Of a DNA stretch of 64,000 bases, positions 18,194 to 26,785 are shown piece after piece. This stretch comes from JALZAI01 sp038212215. Its GTDB lineage: Bacteria > Actinomycetota > Actinomycetes > Mycobacteriales > Jatrophihabitantaceae. The stretch's first letter is position 1. The number at the start of each line of letters is the position of its first letter. The position numbers and the translations under genes are program-made. The notes below the pieces were generated by a model that did not search any database, was not told where the DNA came from, and saw only the letters and a program-made list of their open reading frames with translations. The stretch covers positions 1 to 64,000 of the forward strand of contig JBBQUT010000021.1 in the NCBI GenBank assembly GCA_038212215.1. Direction: 5' to 3'.

Positions 18194-18394
18194 ATGCAGC
18201 TTCGCCGGCTCGGCGACGGGCCGCAAGTGGTCGAGGTAGCGCCGATCCGGTGCCCGTGCGGTGTGCCGTACCTGCCCGACAACGTGCTGATCGCTCACTT
18301 GCCGTGTGGCTGCAGCGGCGGCCTCGGGCACCGGACCTATACGTGCTCGGCGTGCGGCCTCATCGTGTACGAGCCGCCCCACACGGGCTGCTGA
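18194..18394 (+). CDS. Small putative zinc-binding protein
   Basis: 66 aa with CPCGVPYLP, CGCSGGLG, YTCSACG and a final Cys: a likely zinc ribbon of unknown role. The ribosome binding site is poor. It is convergent with the GIY-YIG gene and is the only plus-strand gene candidate in element B. It may be an accessory gene of the element. Confidence 0.45.
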   Translation: MQLRRLGDGPQVVEVAPIRCPCGVPYLPDNVLIAHLPCGCSGGLGHRTYTCSACGLIVYEPPHTGC

Positions 18395-18403
18395 CGGGGG
18401 TGG

Positions 18404-18733
18404 TCAAGTTGCTGGTGGACGGAAGCGCGGCCATCGGTTGTAGCCCAGACCGGGATCGTTCGAGCGCAGCGAACGGATGAAGCTGACCTCGGCCTGCCTG
18501 ACCTCCGCGTCTGACGCGGTTGCAGACTCCCAGAGGATCTCTTTGCGCACGCTAAAGTCCCGGCGCTGGTCGGGTGTGAAGTCCTGCGCGATCAATGCAT
18601 TGTTGGCGCTGCCGAAATAGGTCAGCGTGCCGGTGAGGTCCATGCCGACGTAGATCTTGCCGTTCGGGTACGTGATCTTGTAGACCGCCTTGACGTGCTG
18701 CGCTGGCTGAGCCTGAGCTGGCATCTCGTCCAC
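18404..18733 (-). CDS. GIY-YIG nuclease-domain protein
   Basis: 109 aa. The segment VYKITYPNGKIYVGMDLTG is the GIY-YIG motif pair, followed by a conserved Arg region and the Glu in VRQAEVSFI (metal-binding Glu of the family). It covers little more than the nuclease domain. GTG 18733 or ATG 18724 can start it. It is the last gene of the minus-strand run of element B, after a terminator-like stem, and may be a homing or interference nuclease; a role against a helper phage is only a guess. Confidence 0.75.
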   Translation of the reverse strand: MDEMPAQAQPAQHVKAVYKITYPNGKIYVGMDLTGTLTYFGSANNALIAQDFTPDQRRDFSVRKEILWESATASDAEVRQAEVSFIRSLRSNDPGLGYNRWPRFRPPAT

Positions 18734-18768
18734 TGCGCGAGCCTAGTTCGAGCGGAAACGGCGTGACG

Positions 18769-18807
18769 CCGAGCGGCCCGCCCCCAGAGATAGGGCGGGC
18801 CGCTCGG
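18769..18807 (-). terminator. Long perfect stem after the capsid gene
   Basis: A perfect 15-bp GC-rich stem (18769-18783 with 18793-18807) and 9-base loop, 135 bases after the capsid stop. It probably ends capsid transcription; no T-run. Confidence 0.65.
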
Positions 18808-18941
18808 TTGACTAGGTCGACGGCGCAGGTTGGGCACCTACGGGGCCGATGGAAAGTCGGCCCTTGTCCCGGCCTTCGTTCGGCGCGCCCATGATCGAGA
18901 CAACGCGCCGCGACGTTGACGCCAGCGACCCGAGATCGGTC

Positions 18942-20321
18942 CTACGCGCCGTAGGTCGGCGTGACCAGGCCGGTGCCGGAAACGACGCATATCGACTTGG
19001 GGAAGCGAGACAGCACGGCGACATAGTTGTAGACGCGCAAGTAGATCGACAAGGTGTCCGCCTTCGGTTCACGGAATGCCTCGGCCCGCGGTGCGCCTTC
19101 GTACAAAATGACGTCGCCGGCCTTGAACACGATCACCGGATCCTGGTTGGTCCCGGCGCCGATATTCGTCGGCAGGAGCGGGTCGGTGATGACGGCGAGG
19201 CCCTGCAGGACGCCCACGATGCCGGACGCGGCGGTCGTGGTCTGGACGCCTAATGCGTTCTGCGGCGCGCTCGACGTGGGCAGCACTAGCGGCCGCCCGT
19301 TGCTGTCCGAGGCCGCCTGGAAGGCAGCCCAGCGGCGTGGGTGCATGACGACGGTGTCCGGCGCCGCGAACCGATTCTGCTGCACCGCCGAGATCGCCTG
19401 AGCGATCTGGATATAGAGCTTCGCGGTCGTCGGCGATGCATCGGTGTAGGTCTGGGTCAGGATTCCAGCCGTCTGCAGGATCCCATTCTTGTTCGCGCCG
19501 GCATTGTTCAGCACAAACGAATCGACCTTCGCGGCATAATCGGCGAGCAGGTCGGCGAGCAGCATTTCGTCCACGTTGATCGGCGATTGTTCCAGCATTT
19601 GCACCGAGATGACCTGGGCGCCGGCGAGCGTCGCAACTGCGGCGGTCGCGGTGCCGGTCGTGGCATCGGTGTTCTGGATCGGTGTGTTCTGGGTGGCCTG
19701 CTCGGCCACGGCGGTTCCGGTCGACAGGCGCGGCACGTTGATCGTGTCCGTGCCGGGCGGCATCGGCTGGTTCTGCACTCGGTCGGCGACCGGCCGCGAT
19801 GCCCGTGCGAGCTCGATGAAGTCCTTCACGAGCCAGACGGGCGGCACGAAGTCTCCACCCGCGCCATCGGTCGTGTTCAGTGCGCGCAGCTCGAGCTCGG
19901 CGGCACGGTTGTTCGACTGCAGCCGGTCGCGCGCCTCGCTGGCACCATCGCGGCCGAGCGCAACGGACGCCATGTCCTTGATCCAACTTCGGCGGTGGTC
20001 GCCTCGCGTGTAGGGGTGCGCTTCGCCGGTGATGCGGGCACCGCCGGTCCTGCCGTTCTCGGTGTGCCCGCCGCCGAAGCTGGCGCGCAACTGCTGCGCC
20101 TGCGCAATCCGAGCGTCGTCGGCCTCGGCGTCGGCAATGAGGCCGTCGAGCCGAGCGATCTCGGCGCGCAGCTCGTTGAAGCGCGCGGTCTCGTTCGGGC
20201 TGAGGTCGCGCCGGTGCTGCTCGGCGACGGCGACGACGGCCTGGGCCTCGGCGTGCACGGTCTTGCGCTGGTTCCGCAGGAACTCGGCTGGTGAGCCTGC
20301 GCTCGGGGGAGGTGTTGGCAT
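18942..20321 (-). CDS. HK97-family major capsid protein
   Basis: 459 aa. Residues about 15-85 form the coiled-coil scaffold-like delta domain (RNQRKTVHAEAQAVV, NELRAEIARLDGLIADAEA). The capsid fold follows: TDGAGGDFVPPVWLVKDFIE, SPINVDEMLLADLLADYA, DTVVMHPRRWAAFQA and the C-terminal strands VIVFKAGDVILYEG and IYLRVYNYVAVLSRFPKSI. I chose ATG 20321 because AGGAGA lies just before it; the frame is open further upstream without a ribosome binding site. No prohead protease, portal or terminase gene is present, so assembly would need another virus or remain protease-independent. The delta domain is normally removed by a protease, here absent. Confidence 0.93.
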   Translation of the reverse strand: MPTPPPSAGSPAEFLRNQRKTVHAEAQAVVAVAEQHRRDLSPNETARFNELRAEIARLDGLIADAEADDARIAQAQQLRASFGGGHTENGRTGGARITGEAHPYTRGDHRRSWIKDMASVALGRDGASEARDRLQSNNRAAELELRALNTTDGAGGDFVPPVWLVKDFIELARASRPVADRVQNQPMPPGTDTINVPRLSTGTAVAEQATQNTPIQNTDATTGTATAAVATLAGAQVISVQMLEQSPINVDEMLLADLLADYAAKVDSFVLNNAGANKNGILQTAGILTQTYTDASPTTAKLYIQIAQAISAVQQNRFAAPDTVVMHPRRWAAFQAASDSNGRPLVLPTSSAPQNALGVQTTTAASGIVGVLQGLAVITDPLLPTNIGAGTNQDPVIVFKAGDVILYEGAPRAEAFREPKADTLSIYLRVYNYVAVLSRFPKSICVVSGTGLVTPTYGA

Positions 20322-20641
20322 TTGGTTCTCCTGGTGTGCGGACGGCCTCTCGGGCACGTCAAGGTGTGGACGCGCCGGGGGCCTGTCCGTGGGTGGCTCT
20401 CCAGCCGCTGCCACACGTCACTCACACCGGACAATCACGTCGATGAGGTTGCGCCTCCGCGCCATGCCTCCGCGAACTGCGATCATCCCTATTCTACCGC
20501 CTGGAACCTTCGAAAAGGGGGGCGGAACCGGCCTTTGACCCCATGAAAACGAGGTCGGAGGGGTAAAAAACTATCGACTGGCAGGGTCCATCAGCCGGTG
20601 CCCAAAAAACGCGAAACGGGCACGGGGCCGCGGGCACCGCG
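20322..20641. other. Intergenic stretch upstream of the capsid gene
   Basis: 320 bases without a gene. On the minus strand TAGAAT (complement of 20490-20495 region) could be a -10 element for the capsid gene, but the -35 is unclear. A short GGGCAC/GTGCCC inverted repeat lies near 20598-20630. Confidence 0.35.
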
Positions 20642-20956
20642 TCACCCGTCGCCGTCCAGCTCGGCCGCGTCCTCGGGGACATCGGGACGGTGCGCGTAGC
20701 GCCAATAGGCATCGTCCATCCCGACCTGGACGACCAGCGCAGCGATCACCTCGTTGACCACGGCCACGCGCAGCGCATCCAATCGCGCCTCTCCGCGGTC
20801 ACGGGCAAGGCGCCTGTTGACGATGTGCAGGCCATCCGGCGTGAAGGCACCGGATTGGACCAGATCCCGGAGCACGCACAGTTCGGTGCTGATCATCAAA
20901 CGCATCGCGGTGTCGTGCATCGGCTCGGGCGCCATCCCGCCGACCGAGTCACTCAT
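20642..20956 (-). CDS. Hypothetical protein of element B
   Basis: 104 aa, helical and charged, with acidic tail (PEDAAELDGDG). No family recognised. Its ATG overlaps the stop of the preceding gene (20953-20956), so it is translated with it. Position between replication genes and capsid gene suggests an accessory role in the element. Confidence 0.6.
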   Translation of the reverse strand: MSDSVGGMAPEPMHDTAMRLMISTELCVLRDLVQSGAFTPDGLHIVNRRLARDRGEARLDALRVAVVNEVIAALVVQVGMDDAYWRYAHRPDVPEDAAELDGDG

Positions 20957-21204
20957 GCTGCGCCTCCGCCGTGGAAGGGGTCGACGACCGCGGCCAGACC
21001 CTTGTGCCGGCGCCGGGCCTGCCGTCCTGCTTGCAGGGCCGCGAGCCGGTCTGCTTCAGCATCGGCCATTGTGTCGGCGTCGCGCGCGATGCTGACCGCC
21101 AGAGCCAGCGCGTCGCTCACGACTGCTGACCACGTCCTGTCCGGCCAGGTCTGCGCGGCCGCGGTGGCGAGGTCGTCGTCAAGATCTAGGTGTGCGATTC
21201 TCAC
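20953..21204 (-). CDS. Hypothetical small protein of element B
   Basis: 83 aa. It opens with MRIAHLDLDDDLATAAAQ, a short strand-helix pattern reminiscent of ribbon-helix-helix proteins, then an Ala/Asp-rich helix and a basic patch RQARRRHKG. A good ribosome binding site (AGGAGA) precedes the ATG. No sure function. Confidence 0.6.
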   Translation of the reverse strand: MRIAHLDLDDDLATAAAQTWPDRTWSAVVSDALALAVSIARDADTMADAEADRLAALQAGRQARRRHKGLAAVVDPFHGGGAA

Positions 21205-21267
21205 GGGATTCTCCTTCTGGTTGGTCTCGTCTGTCGGTTCGGCCCGGTGCTCATGGCCGTATTTCGG

Positions 21268-21368
21268 GCGTCACCAGATTTGTCGACACATGGGGATACA
21301 TGAAATAAGGGAGAGAGGGAGAGCGAGAGAGCGACAGTGCATGCTTATGTCGACATTTCTGGTGACGC
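21268..21368. repeat. Long inverted repeat after the primase gene
   Basis: 21-base arms 21268-21288 and 21348-21368 are complementary except for two central positions (CCAGATTTG against CAAATTTCTGG complement). The 59-base space holds a purine-rich run of GAGAG repeats. The right arm covers the stop codon of the primase gene. It may be a terminator, RNA structure or replication origin. Confidence 0.7.
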
Positions 21369-23504
21369 TCGATCGAGGTCGACGCGCGAGACGGTCGCCA
21401 ACGTGTCCACCGTCGCCGCGTCCACGCCCGCGGCCACGCTGTAGCGCCAGCCTGCACCGCTGAGCGCTGGCTCATCGAGGCGCAGCAGGCCGAGAATGTG
21501 CAACGCCTGCAACGTCCGGTCGACGGTGGCGCGCGGCTTGTCCACTCGCGAACGCACCTCGCTCGTGCTGCTCGCTGGATTCTCGGCAATGTCGAGCAGC
21601 ACGAGCAGCCGCAACGGTGGGATCGAGTCGCGGGCGCAGCGGGTCACCAGATGCAGCAGGCGCCCACGGTCCATGCCGAGCGCGAGGCCGCCGCGCATAA
21701 TCTGCGCGAGCTGCTTCGCGTACCTCGTCGGCATCTCCGGTGCGTAGGAGTCGAGCACGTTGCCTGCATAGTCGTGCTCGACGGCGGTGCGCGCCAGCGT
21801 CACCACGTCGGCCAGCGCAAGGATCGTCTCGGATTCCTCGCGCGTGAGTGTGAGGTCTGCGCTCGTGTCGACGGTGGCGAGCAGGCCACCGACCACGCCG
21901 GCCAGCTCGGCGCGCATGACTTCCTCGGTGCCGGCGTTGCCGATGGCCTGGCGACCGGACGCGATACGCCCGACCGTGGAGTCCAGGCGCACGAGCACGA
22001 ACCGGTCACCCATCGAACTGACCACCTCATGGGCCTTGTCCCATTTCGTGGTGACGGCACCGATCACAACCAAGCGGCCCGTCCAGGTGAGCGTCTGCCC
22101 ACCGTCAGAACCGACGTTGCGTTCCCACTTGCCATCGTGAATCTCGCGCATCGCTGCGAGCACGGCCGATCGCGCGTCGCGTTGCATGGACAGGATGGAC
22201 GTCACGTCCTTGATGACGAGTAGGCCGTGGTCACCGATCTTGCGCAGCAGGCCGCCTGTCGCGTTCTTGGTCCGCTCGCGCTTGCTCGTGGCCGAGAGCA
22301 GCGCGCCTTCGCTGGTGATCGTGGAGGTGACGAAGGCGCCGGCACCGGCGAGCGGCCACACGGTCTCGGTCTTCGCAGCACCGGAGCCGGACACGACCAG
22401 CAGCCACGGCGGATCGCCGGGCAGTTGCTCGGCAGCGGCGACGCACAGCACCACGTCGAGCGCGCCGAGGTCGTACTCGCGCCCGAGCCAGCGGGCGAAC
22501 GTGTCGTGCACCTCGCGCAACGTGCACGGCTCGGGTGCCGGGCCGTCGATCAGCGTCAGGCGCGGCATCGTCGCGTCCGAGCGTGCCCGTGTCGCATCGG
22601 GGTCGGCAGCGATCGCCTGCGCGACCGCCCATGCCAGCAGGCCGCCCCATTCAAGGGCGGCGACCCTGCCGGTGCGAGCCGCACCCTGCCGGCCGGTGCC
22701 CGCACGGGCGACCGCGGCCAGGAACACCGATTCGAGCGTGTCCGCGGCGAGCTGCGCGTCATAGAATCCGGCCGCCGATTCCTTCATCGCGCCGGCAAGG
22801 TGGCCTGTCATCGACTGGTGTCGCGACTCGCCAGCCCGCACGGACTTGTCGAACGAACAGACCTGCAGCTCAAGCAGGTCCGGGCGCGTCCCGTCGCGAT
22901 GCTCGGCGAGGAACTTGGCGACCTGTCCGTCTGTCGCACTGCCCGCCGCGTCGAGCGCATCGGGCAACTGGTCGGCGAGGTAAGCGGGCAGCCCTGGCAC
23001 CGGCCCGATGCGATGCCACCTGTAGCGACCACCGGGGGCCGTGTGCACAGACGGTGCCACCACAATCACGCCGTTGCGTCCGCGCACCTCGCCCCAGCCA
23101 CCGCCGAGTGCGCCGACCCCGTTGCCGAATGTGGCGCCGGGCGGGCAGCCGAACAGGTAGTGCCCCCGGCCGGGCACGTCGGGCCGCGTTCCTTGAAACG
23201 GCGGCGCGACGTCATCGACGGCGCGGCCGATTGCCTCGTGCAGTTTGCCCGGCGCGTCGACGTCGAGCACGACGGCACCGGATCGGCCGACGTGTAGGAA
23301 CAGCCCGTGGTCGGTGCCGGCGAACCAGGCGGCGAGCTGCTTCGGGTCGCGGCTGGTGCGCTCATGCCAGGACGCGCCGAGCACGGAACCGGGATTCTTC
23401 GTCCTCGCCTTGACCGGGCCGACGTACCAGCCGGCTTCGGCGTAAGCCAGCGCAGCGGCGAGCGTGTCCAGGCCGGTGACGTCAGGAATCCGTAGCGCGC
23501 TCAT
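21345..23504 (-). CDS. Primase-polymerase with C-terminal helicase-like ATPase domain
   Basis: 719 aa. The N-terminal archaeo-eukaryotic primase (Prim-Pol) domain covers about residues 10-190: the metal-binding pair in VVLDVDAPGK (Asp81, Asp83), the second motif GRGHYLFG and the third GEVRGRNGVIVVAPSVH. The C-terminal part (about 375-590) resembles an SF3-type/DUF3987-like ATPase with P-loop region GSGAAKTE, LLVIKDVTSILSM and a winged helix near the end (SSTSEVRSRVDKPRATVDRTL). It would prime and unwind the element for replication. ATG 23504 overlaps the upstream stop by ATGA; the open frame upstream of it is not used. It is the central replication gene of element B. Confidence 0.88.
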   Translation of the reverse strand: MSALRIPDVTGLDTLAAALAYAEAGWYVGPVKARTKNPGSVLGASWHERTSRDPKQLAAWFAGTDHGLFLHVGRSGAVVLDVDAPGKLHEAIGRAVDDVAPPFQGTRPDVPGRGHYLFGCPPGATFGNGVGALGGGWGEVRGRNGVIVVAPSVHTAPGGRYRWHRIGPVPGLPAYLADQLPDALDAAGSATDGQVAKFLAEHRDGTRPDLLELQVCSFDKSVRAGESRHQSMTGHLAGAMKESAAGFYDAQLAADTLESVFLAAVARAGTGRQGAARTGRVAALEWGGLLAWAVAQAIAADPDATRARSDATMPRLTLIDGPAPEPCTLREVHDTFARWLGREYDLGALDVVLCVAAAEQLPGDPPWLLVVSGSGAAKTETVWPLAGAGAFVTSTITSEGALLSATSKRERTKNATGGLLRKIGDHGLLVIKDVTSILSMQRDARSAVLAAMREIHDGKWERNVGSDGGQTLTWTGRLVVIGAVTTKWDKAHEVVSSMGDRFVLVRLDSTVGRIASGRQAIGNAGTEEVMRAELAGVVGGLLATVDTSADLTLTREESETILALADVVTLARTAVEHDYAGNVLDSYAPEMPTRYAKQLAQIMRGGLALGMDRGRLLHLVTRCARDSIPPLRLLVLLDIAENPASSTSEVRSRVDKPRATVDRTLQALHILGLLRLDEPALSGAGWRYSVAAGVDAATVDTLATVSRVDLDRASPEMST

Positions 23505-23782
23505 CTGCGCCACCGCGCGATCGCGGCGTGCAGATTCGCCGTCACAGCAGGACAGTGACCGTCGTGCTCGACGGTCACGCGGCACGCCTCGCCGTTGCGG
23601 GTAGCGCGACGACGAGCCGCACGGTTCGGCATCACGAAGCGGGCGCCGCATGGGCAGGGCTCACCCATTGCGACAAGGTTGCGCCTGGCGATGCCCTCGC
23701 GGATCTCGGGTGGCGCGTCGTCGGGAGGTTCGGCCAGCATGAACGCGACTGTCTCGCCGTTGACCTCGCGGAAGCTCAGCAC
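23501..23782 (-). CDS. Small Cys-containing protein of element B
   Basis: 93 aa with GEPCPCGARF followed by a basic stretch (RAARRRATRNGEACR) and HDGHCPAV, suggestive of a metal-binding site. I place the start at GTG 23782, which overlaps the stop of the preceding gene (GTGCTGA) and keeps the coupling pattern of the operon. No family recognised. Confidence 0.6.
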   Translation of the reverse strand: MLSFREVNGETVAFMLAEPPDDAPPEIREGIARRNLVAMGEPCPCGARFVMPNRAARRRATRNGEACRVTVEHDGHCPAVTANLHAAIARWRR

Positions 23783-24009
23783 TTCGCGCGGCCGACCTGC
23801 TGAACCGGCACGAAGGCGAACAGCGTGCGGTAATCGACATCGACCGTGTGCCGCGCCGAGCGCGCATGCGACCACGCGGCGCCGGTGTTGGCGAACACCC
23901 GGCCGCAGACCGAACACCGGCACCGGACGAGGCGCTCGCTAGTCACCCGCGCGATGTCGCCGGCGCGCAGCTCGACAGCGTCGCCGTCGCCGATCTTCGC
24001 CCCGGTCAC
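23776..24009 (-). CDS. Small C2H2-like zinc-finger protein of element B
   Basis: 77 aa with CRCSVCGRVFANTGAAWSHA and a final RSARH, i.e. Cys-x2-Cys-x12-His-type spacing of a zinc finger. The GTG at 24009 overlaps the stop of the ParB-like gene (GTGA). Probably binds DNA; role unknown. Confidence 0.62.
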   Translation of the reverse strand: MTGAKIGDGDAVELRAGDIARVTSERLVRCRCSVCGRVFANTGAAWSHARSARHTVDVDYRTLFAFVPVQQVGRAKC

Positions 24010-24857
24010 TGCGCATCGCCTTCGGCCGGCTCGCACGACTCTGCTTCGGCTACGAGCGCGTCGCGCAGCTCGTCAAGGTCCAGGAAGGCCAGTGCTTCCT
24101 CGACTGCGTCGACATCGCCCTGGCGAGCGGCCCGCTGCGCTCGGCGTAGCGCCTCCCGCGCCTCTGCGACCGGGTCGGCGGACAGCTCCCGGCGTAGCTC
24201 AGCCTCGCCGACCTCTATTGCTTTCGCGTAGGTGCTCACGCCGTGCTTCTGGGCCATGCGCTGGCGGTGCTCGGTGAGCACCGCCCTCTCTCGCGCGTCG
24301 AGACGTTCCAGTTCGTGGTCGCGCTGCGCGCACTGCGCAAGGTCCAGATCGCAGACAGGGGAGGACATGTCGACGGTGCCGCTGTCACGGGCGGCCCGCA
24401 GACTCGCGGCGGTGATCTTGCCTGCCGACTGTGCCCGCTCGACAACCTCGCGCATCGCGTCCGGGTCGCCGAGCAGCGGCACCAGCGCGCGGGCCTGCCG
24501 CTCGTTGCTAATCGTGTCGCCCATGGGCGACAACGCGACAGCAGCGGCACCGATCATCCGGTGCGCGTAGGACTTGCTGAGCCCGAACCTGTCGGCCGCG
24601 TAGCCGGCGAAGTCGCCATGCGTCGCGCGGTACAGCTTGCGGTCGCGGATCGTGGCGAGCGCGGAGCCGACCTCGACGAACGTGCGCAGCCCCTCGTCCA
24701 CGATTGCTTCGCAGACGGCGCGTGCGTCGACCTCGGCGAGTGTCAGCGGCGATCCGTTGTCCGCGATGTCGGGGTCAGCGGTTACGATGGTGTCGGTCGT
24801 GGGGACCTCGGGGGCCGCCTGGGCAGGGCGGCTTCTCCCGTTTCTAGGCCCGGTCAC
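24006..24857 (-). CDS. ParB-like / DUF3102-like replication-region protein
   Basis: 283 aa. Residues about 45-110 (TFVEVGSALATIRDRKLYRA, GDFAGYAADRFGLSKSYAHR) match the helix-turn-helix segment found in many phage and plasmid ParB- or DUF3102-like proteins. The C-terminal half is an extended helical, Arg/Glu-rich region, possibly coiled coil. It lies between excisionase and zinc-finger genes with 4-base overlaps on both sides. It probably binds element DNA in replication or partition; there is no ParA partner. Confidence 0.65.
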   Translation of the reverse strand: MTGPRNGRSRPAQAAPEVPTTDTIVTADPDIADNGSPLTLAEVDARAVCEAIVDEGLRTFVEVGSALATIRDRKLYRATHGDFAGYAADRFGLSKSYAHRMIGAAAVALSPMGDTISNERQARALVPLLGDPDAMREVVERAQSAGKITAASLRAARDSGTVDMSSPVCDLDLAQCAQRDHELERLDARERAVLTEHRQRMAQKHGVSTYAKAIEVGEAELRRELSADPVAEAREALRRAQRAARQGDVDAVEEALAFLDLDELRDALVAEAESCEPAEGDAQ

Positions 24858-25078
24858 GATGCTTCGCGGCGGACAGCGGGGATCCGGCGCAGCACCGCGT
24901 CGATCTCGTCCAGGTCGACCAGGACCGTGCGCCCTTTGCCGAAGTGGTAGCCGGCGATGGTTCCGTCCGCGATCCGGCGCTCGATGGTCTTGTCAGACTG
25001 GCCGACGTAGGCCGCGGCTTGCTGCTTGTTCACGAGCCGGCGCGATTGCGTGGGTGCAGGGACAGCTTTTCGTGGCAT
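24854..25078 (-). CDS. Excisionase-type MerR-like HTH protein
   Basis: 74 aa. The pattern LVNKQQAAAYVGQSDKTIER, RIADGTIAGYHFGKGRTVLV is the HTH_17/excisionase fold used for directionality control of tyrosine integrases. It heads the minus-strand operon and overlaps the next gene by ATGA. It probably bends att DNA and may repress the integrase. Confidence 0.85.
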   Translation of the reverse strand: MPRKAVPAPTQSRRLVNKQQAAAYVGQSDKTIERRIADGTIAGYHFGKGRTVLVDLDEIDAVLRRIPAVRREAS

Positions 25079-25321
25079 TGTGAAGTCACGCCCTTCGGGG
25101 TTGTGGCGGCCCGGTCGTGCTCGTTCTCGGCCAAAGAATGTTGAGCGCGGCCGGGCCTGTTATGTCGCTTAGTGGCAACGCCAGTCTGTGACACAATTTT
25201 CCGACACGCCCGACCTCGTGCCACGTGACTTTGAGCTTTTTAGCGGCGGGACGACCTCGCGGCGGCGTGTCGCGGTTTCACGGCTTGCCGAGCACCAGGC
25301 ACGAAGGGCAGCGCGGCATTG

Positions 25322-25362
25322 TCAAATTCACGAACGGAATTTGTCAATATTCCGCCCTCACT
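25322..25362. repeat. Palindrome plus common tail, unit 1
   Basis: TGTCAAATTC and GAATTTGTCA form an imperfect inverted repeat (25322-25346, one mismatch) around ACGAACG, followed by ATATTCCGCCCTCACT. The tail recurs after unit 2. Confidence 0.6.
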
Positions 25363-25385
25363 TAGCGGCGTTCTTGTCAGCCGGC

Positions 25386-25430
25386 ATCACCAAGTTCTCT
25401 AAGAGATCTTGGTGATATTCCGCCCTCACT
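25386..25430. repeat. Palindrome plus common tail, unit 2
   Basis: A 31-base palindrome (25386-25416) with ATCACCAAG/CTTGGTGAT outer arms and TCTCT/AGAGA inner arms, one mismatch pair, then ATATTCCGCCCTCACT as in unit 1. The palindromes differ while the tail is the same. Confidence 0.65.
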
Positions 25431-25488
25431 AGCGCCGTGCTCGGTGCCGGAACCTCTGCGCCGGGTCGCGAGCGGGCGCGCGTAAGCC

Positions 25489-26607
25489 CTACTGCTGCGC
25501 GAGCTCGGACAGCAGCGACGCGATGGCCTGGTCTCGTCCCTTCACGGCGTGCTGGTATCGCATCGCGGCGGCCGGGGTGGAGTGCCCGAGGCGCGCCATG
25601 ACTTCGGCGAGGGATGCGCCGGTGCTGGTCGCGAGCACCGCGCCGGTGTGCCGTAGATCGTGCCAGCGCAGGTCAGGGCGTCCGGCAGCAGCGCGCGCGC
25701 GGTAATAGACCTTGCTCAGCGTCGCCGGGCGCAGGTGCTTCGTCGGATCGCCGGCCGCCGGGAACAGCAGCGCGTCGCGGCCGGTGACGGGCATCGCCTT
25801 GAGGAATTCACGGACGCCGGGGGTCAGGTGTGGAGGGATCGCGACGTCGCGCACGCCTGCTTCGGATTTGGGCGTCCCGATGACTACGGCGCCGTCGACC
25901 CAGACGGCAGCGCGGTGCACGCGGACGAGGCCGCGGCGCAGGTCCAGGTCGGAACGGCGCAGCTCGATGAGCTCGCCGAAGCGCAGCGCGCACCACGATG
26001 CGAACAGCGCCATCAGCCGGTATCGCTCAGGCAGCGCGGCGATGAGGGTGGTCAGTTCGTCCAGCGTCGCCGGCTCGGTGCGCGATACCCGTCGTGCCTG
26101 CCCAGCGCCACGCACGCGGCACGGGTTGGACACCAGCAGGTCATCATCGACCGCGGTCGCGCAGATCGCCTTCAGCAGCGCGTAGGCGTGCGCGTTCTGT
26201 GTCGGCGTGGCCGGGTTCAGTTCCGCCCACCAGGACCGCACGGCAGGCGGGGTGAGCCGGTCGACGCGCACCGTGCCCAACGTGGGCACGAGCAGCCGTT
26301 CAATGAGCCGGCGGTAGTGCTCGACGGTGCGCGGCTTCAGCGTGCGCTGCGCCAGCCACGTCTGGGCGTAGTGCTCCAGGGTGACGGCGGCCGCGTCCAG
26401 GCTCGCCTGCCGCGACTTGGGGGCCTGCCAGTGCCCGTCCACGAGGCGACGCTCGGCGATCAGCCACGTGTCGGCGGCCAGTCGGGTCTCGAAAGTAAAG
26501 GGCGCAGCGTGGCGGACACCGTCCGGCCCGAGGTAGCTGGCCTGATACCGCTTGCTCGGCAGTCTGCGGACGTAACCGAAGCTGCGGTGACCCTGTTTGC
26601 CTGCCAT
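25489..26607 (-). CDS. Tyrosine integrase of element B
   Basis: 372 aa phage-type integrase. The N-terminal arm-binding part covers residues 1-60 (FGYVRRLPSKRYQASY, an AP2-like or three-strand arm domain), then a SAM-like core-binding domain (about 75-165), and a catalytic domain with Arg209 in CALRFGEL, WHDLRHTG for the His-x-x-Arg box, RLGHSTPAAAMRYQH for the last His and the nucleophile Tyr. ATG 26607 has an AAGGGG ribosome binding site; the open frame upstream runs through the att copy and is not coding. It starts 180 bases from att copy 2, the classic position of a tRNA integrase. Confidence 0.92.
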   Translation of the reverse strand: MAGKQGHRSFGYVRRLPSKRYQASYLGPDGVRHAAPFTFETRLAADTWLIAERRLVDGHWQAPKSRQASLDAAAVTLEHYAQTWLAQRTLKPRTVEHYRRLIERLLVPTLGTVRVDRLTPPAVRSWWAELNPATPTQNAHAYALLKAICATAVDDDLLVSNPCRVRGAGQARRVSRTEPATLDELTTLIAALPERYRLMALFASWCALRFGELIELRRSDLDLRRGLVRVHRAAVWVDGAVVIGTPKSEAGVRDVAIPPHLTPGVREFLKAMPVTGRDALLFPAAGDPTKHLRPATLSKVYYRARAAAGRPDLRWHDLRHTGAVLATSTGASLAEVMARLGHSTPAAAMRYQHAVKGRDQAIASLLSELAQQ

Positions 26608-26623
26608 GACGGTTCCCCTTCGG

Positions 26624-26641
26624 CGTGCGATCCACGTGCTA
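26624..26641 (+). repeat. Arm-type-like word at right end of element B
   Basis: GTGCGATCCACGTGC as at 18069, lying between the integrase start and att copy 2 on the same strand orientation. Confidence 0.5.
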
Positions 26642-26785
26642 TCCCGAAGACTACCTGTGTCGTAACTGTCGCGGTAAGTCGCGACGCATTGAACGCCCGA
26701 AACCCCTGCTGTGTATGGGGAAAGTCGCTGGACCCCAGCAAATACGGGGCCTGCCGATAAGTCCGGCTTGTCGCGCGGTAACAGT

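Larger units (their letters stand above)
25079..25488. other. Intergenic region between excisionase and integrase of element B
   Basis: 410 bases without a gene. It carries two palindromes at 25322-25346 and 25386-25416, each followed at once by the same 16-base tail. Likely control or origin region of the element; listed separately. Confidence 0.5.
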
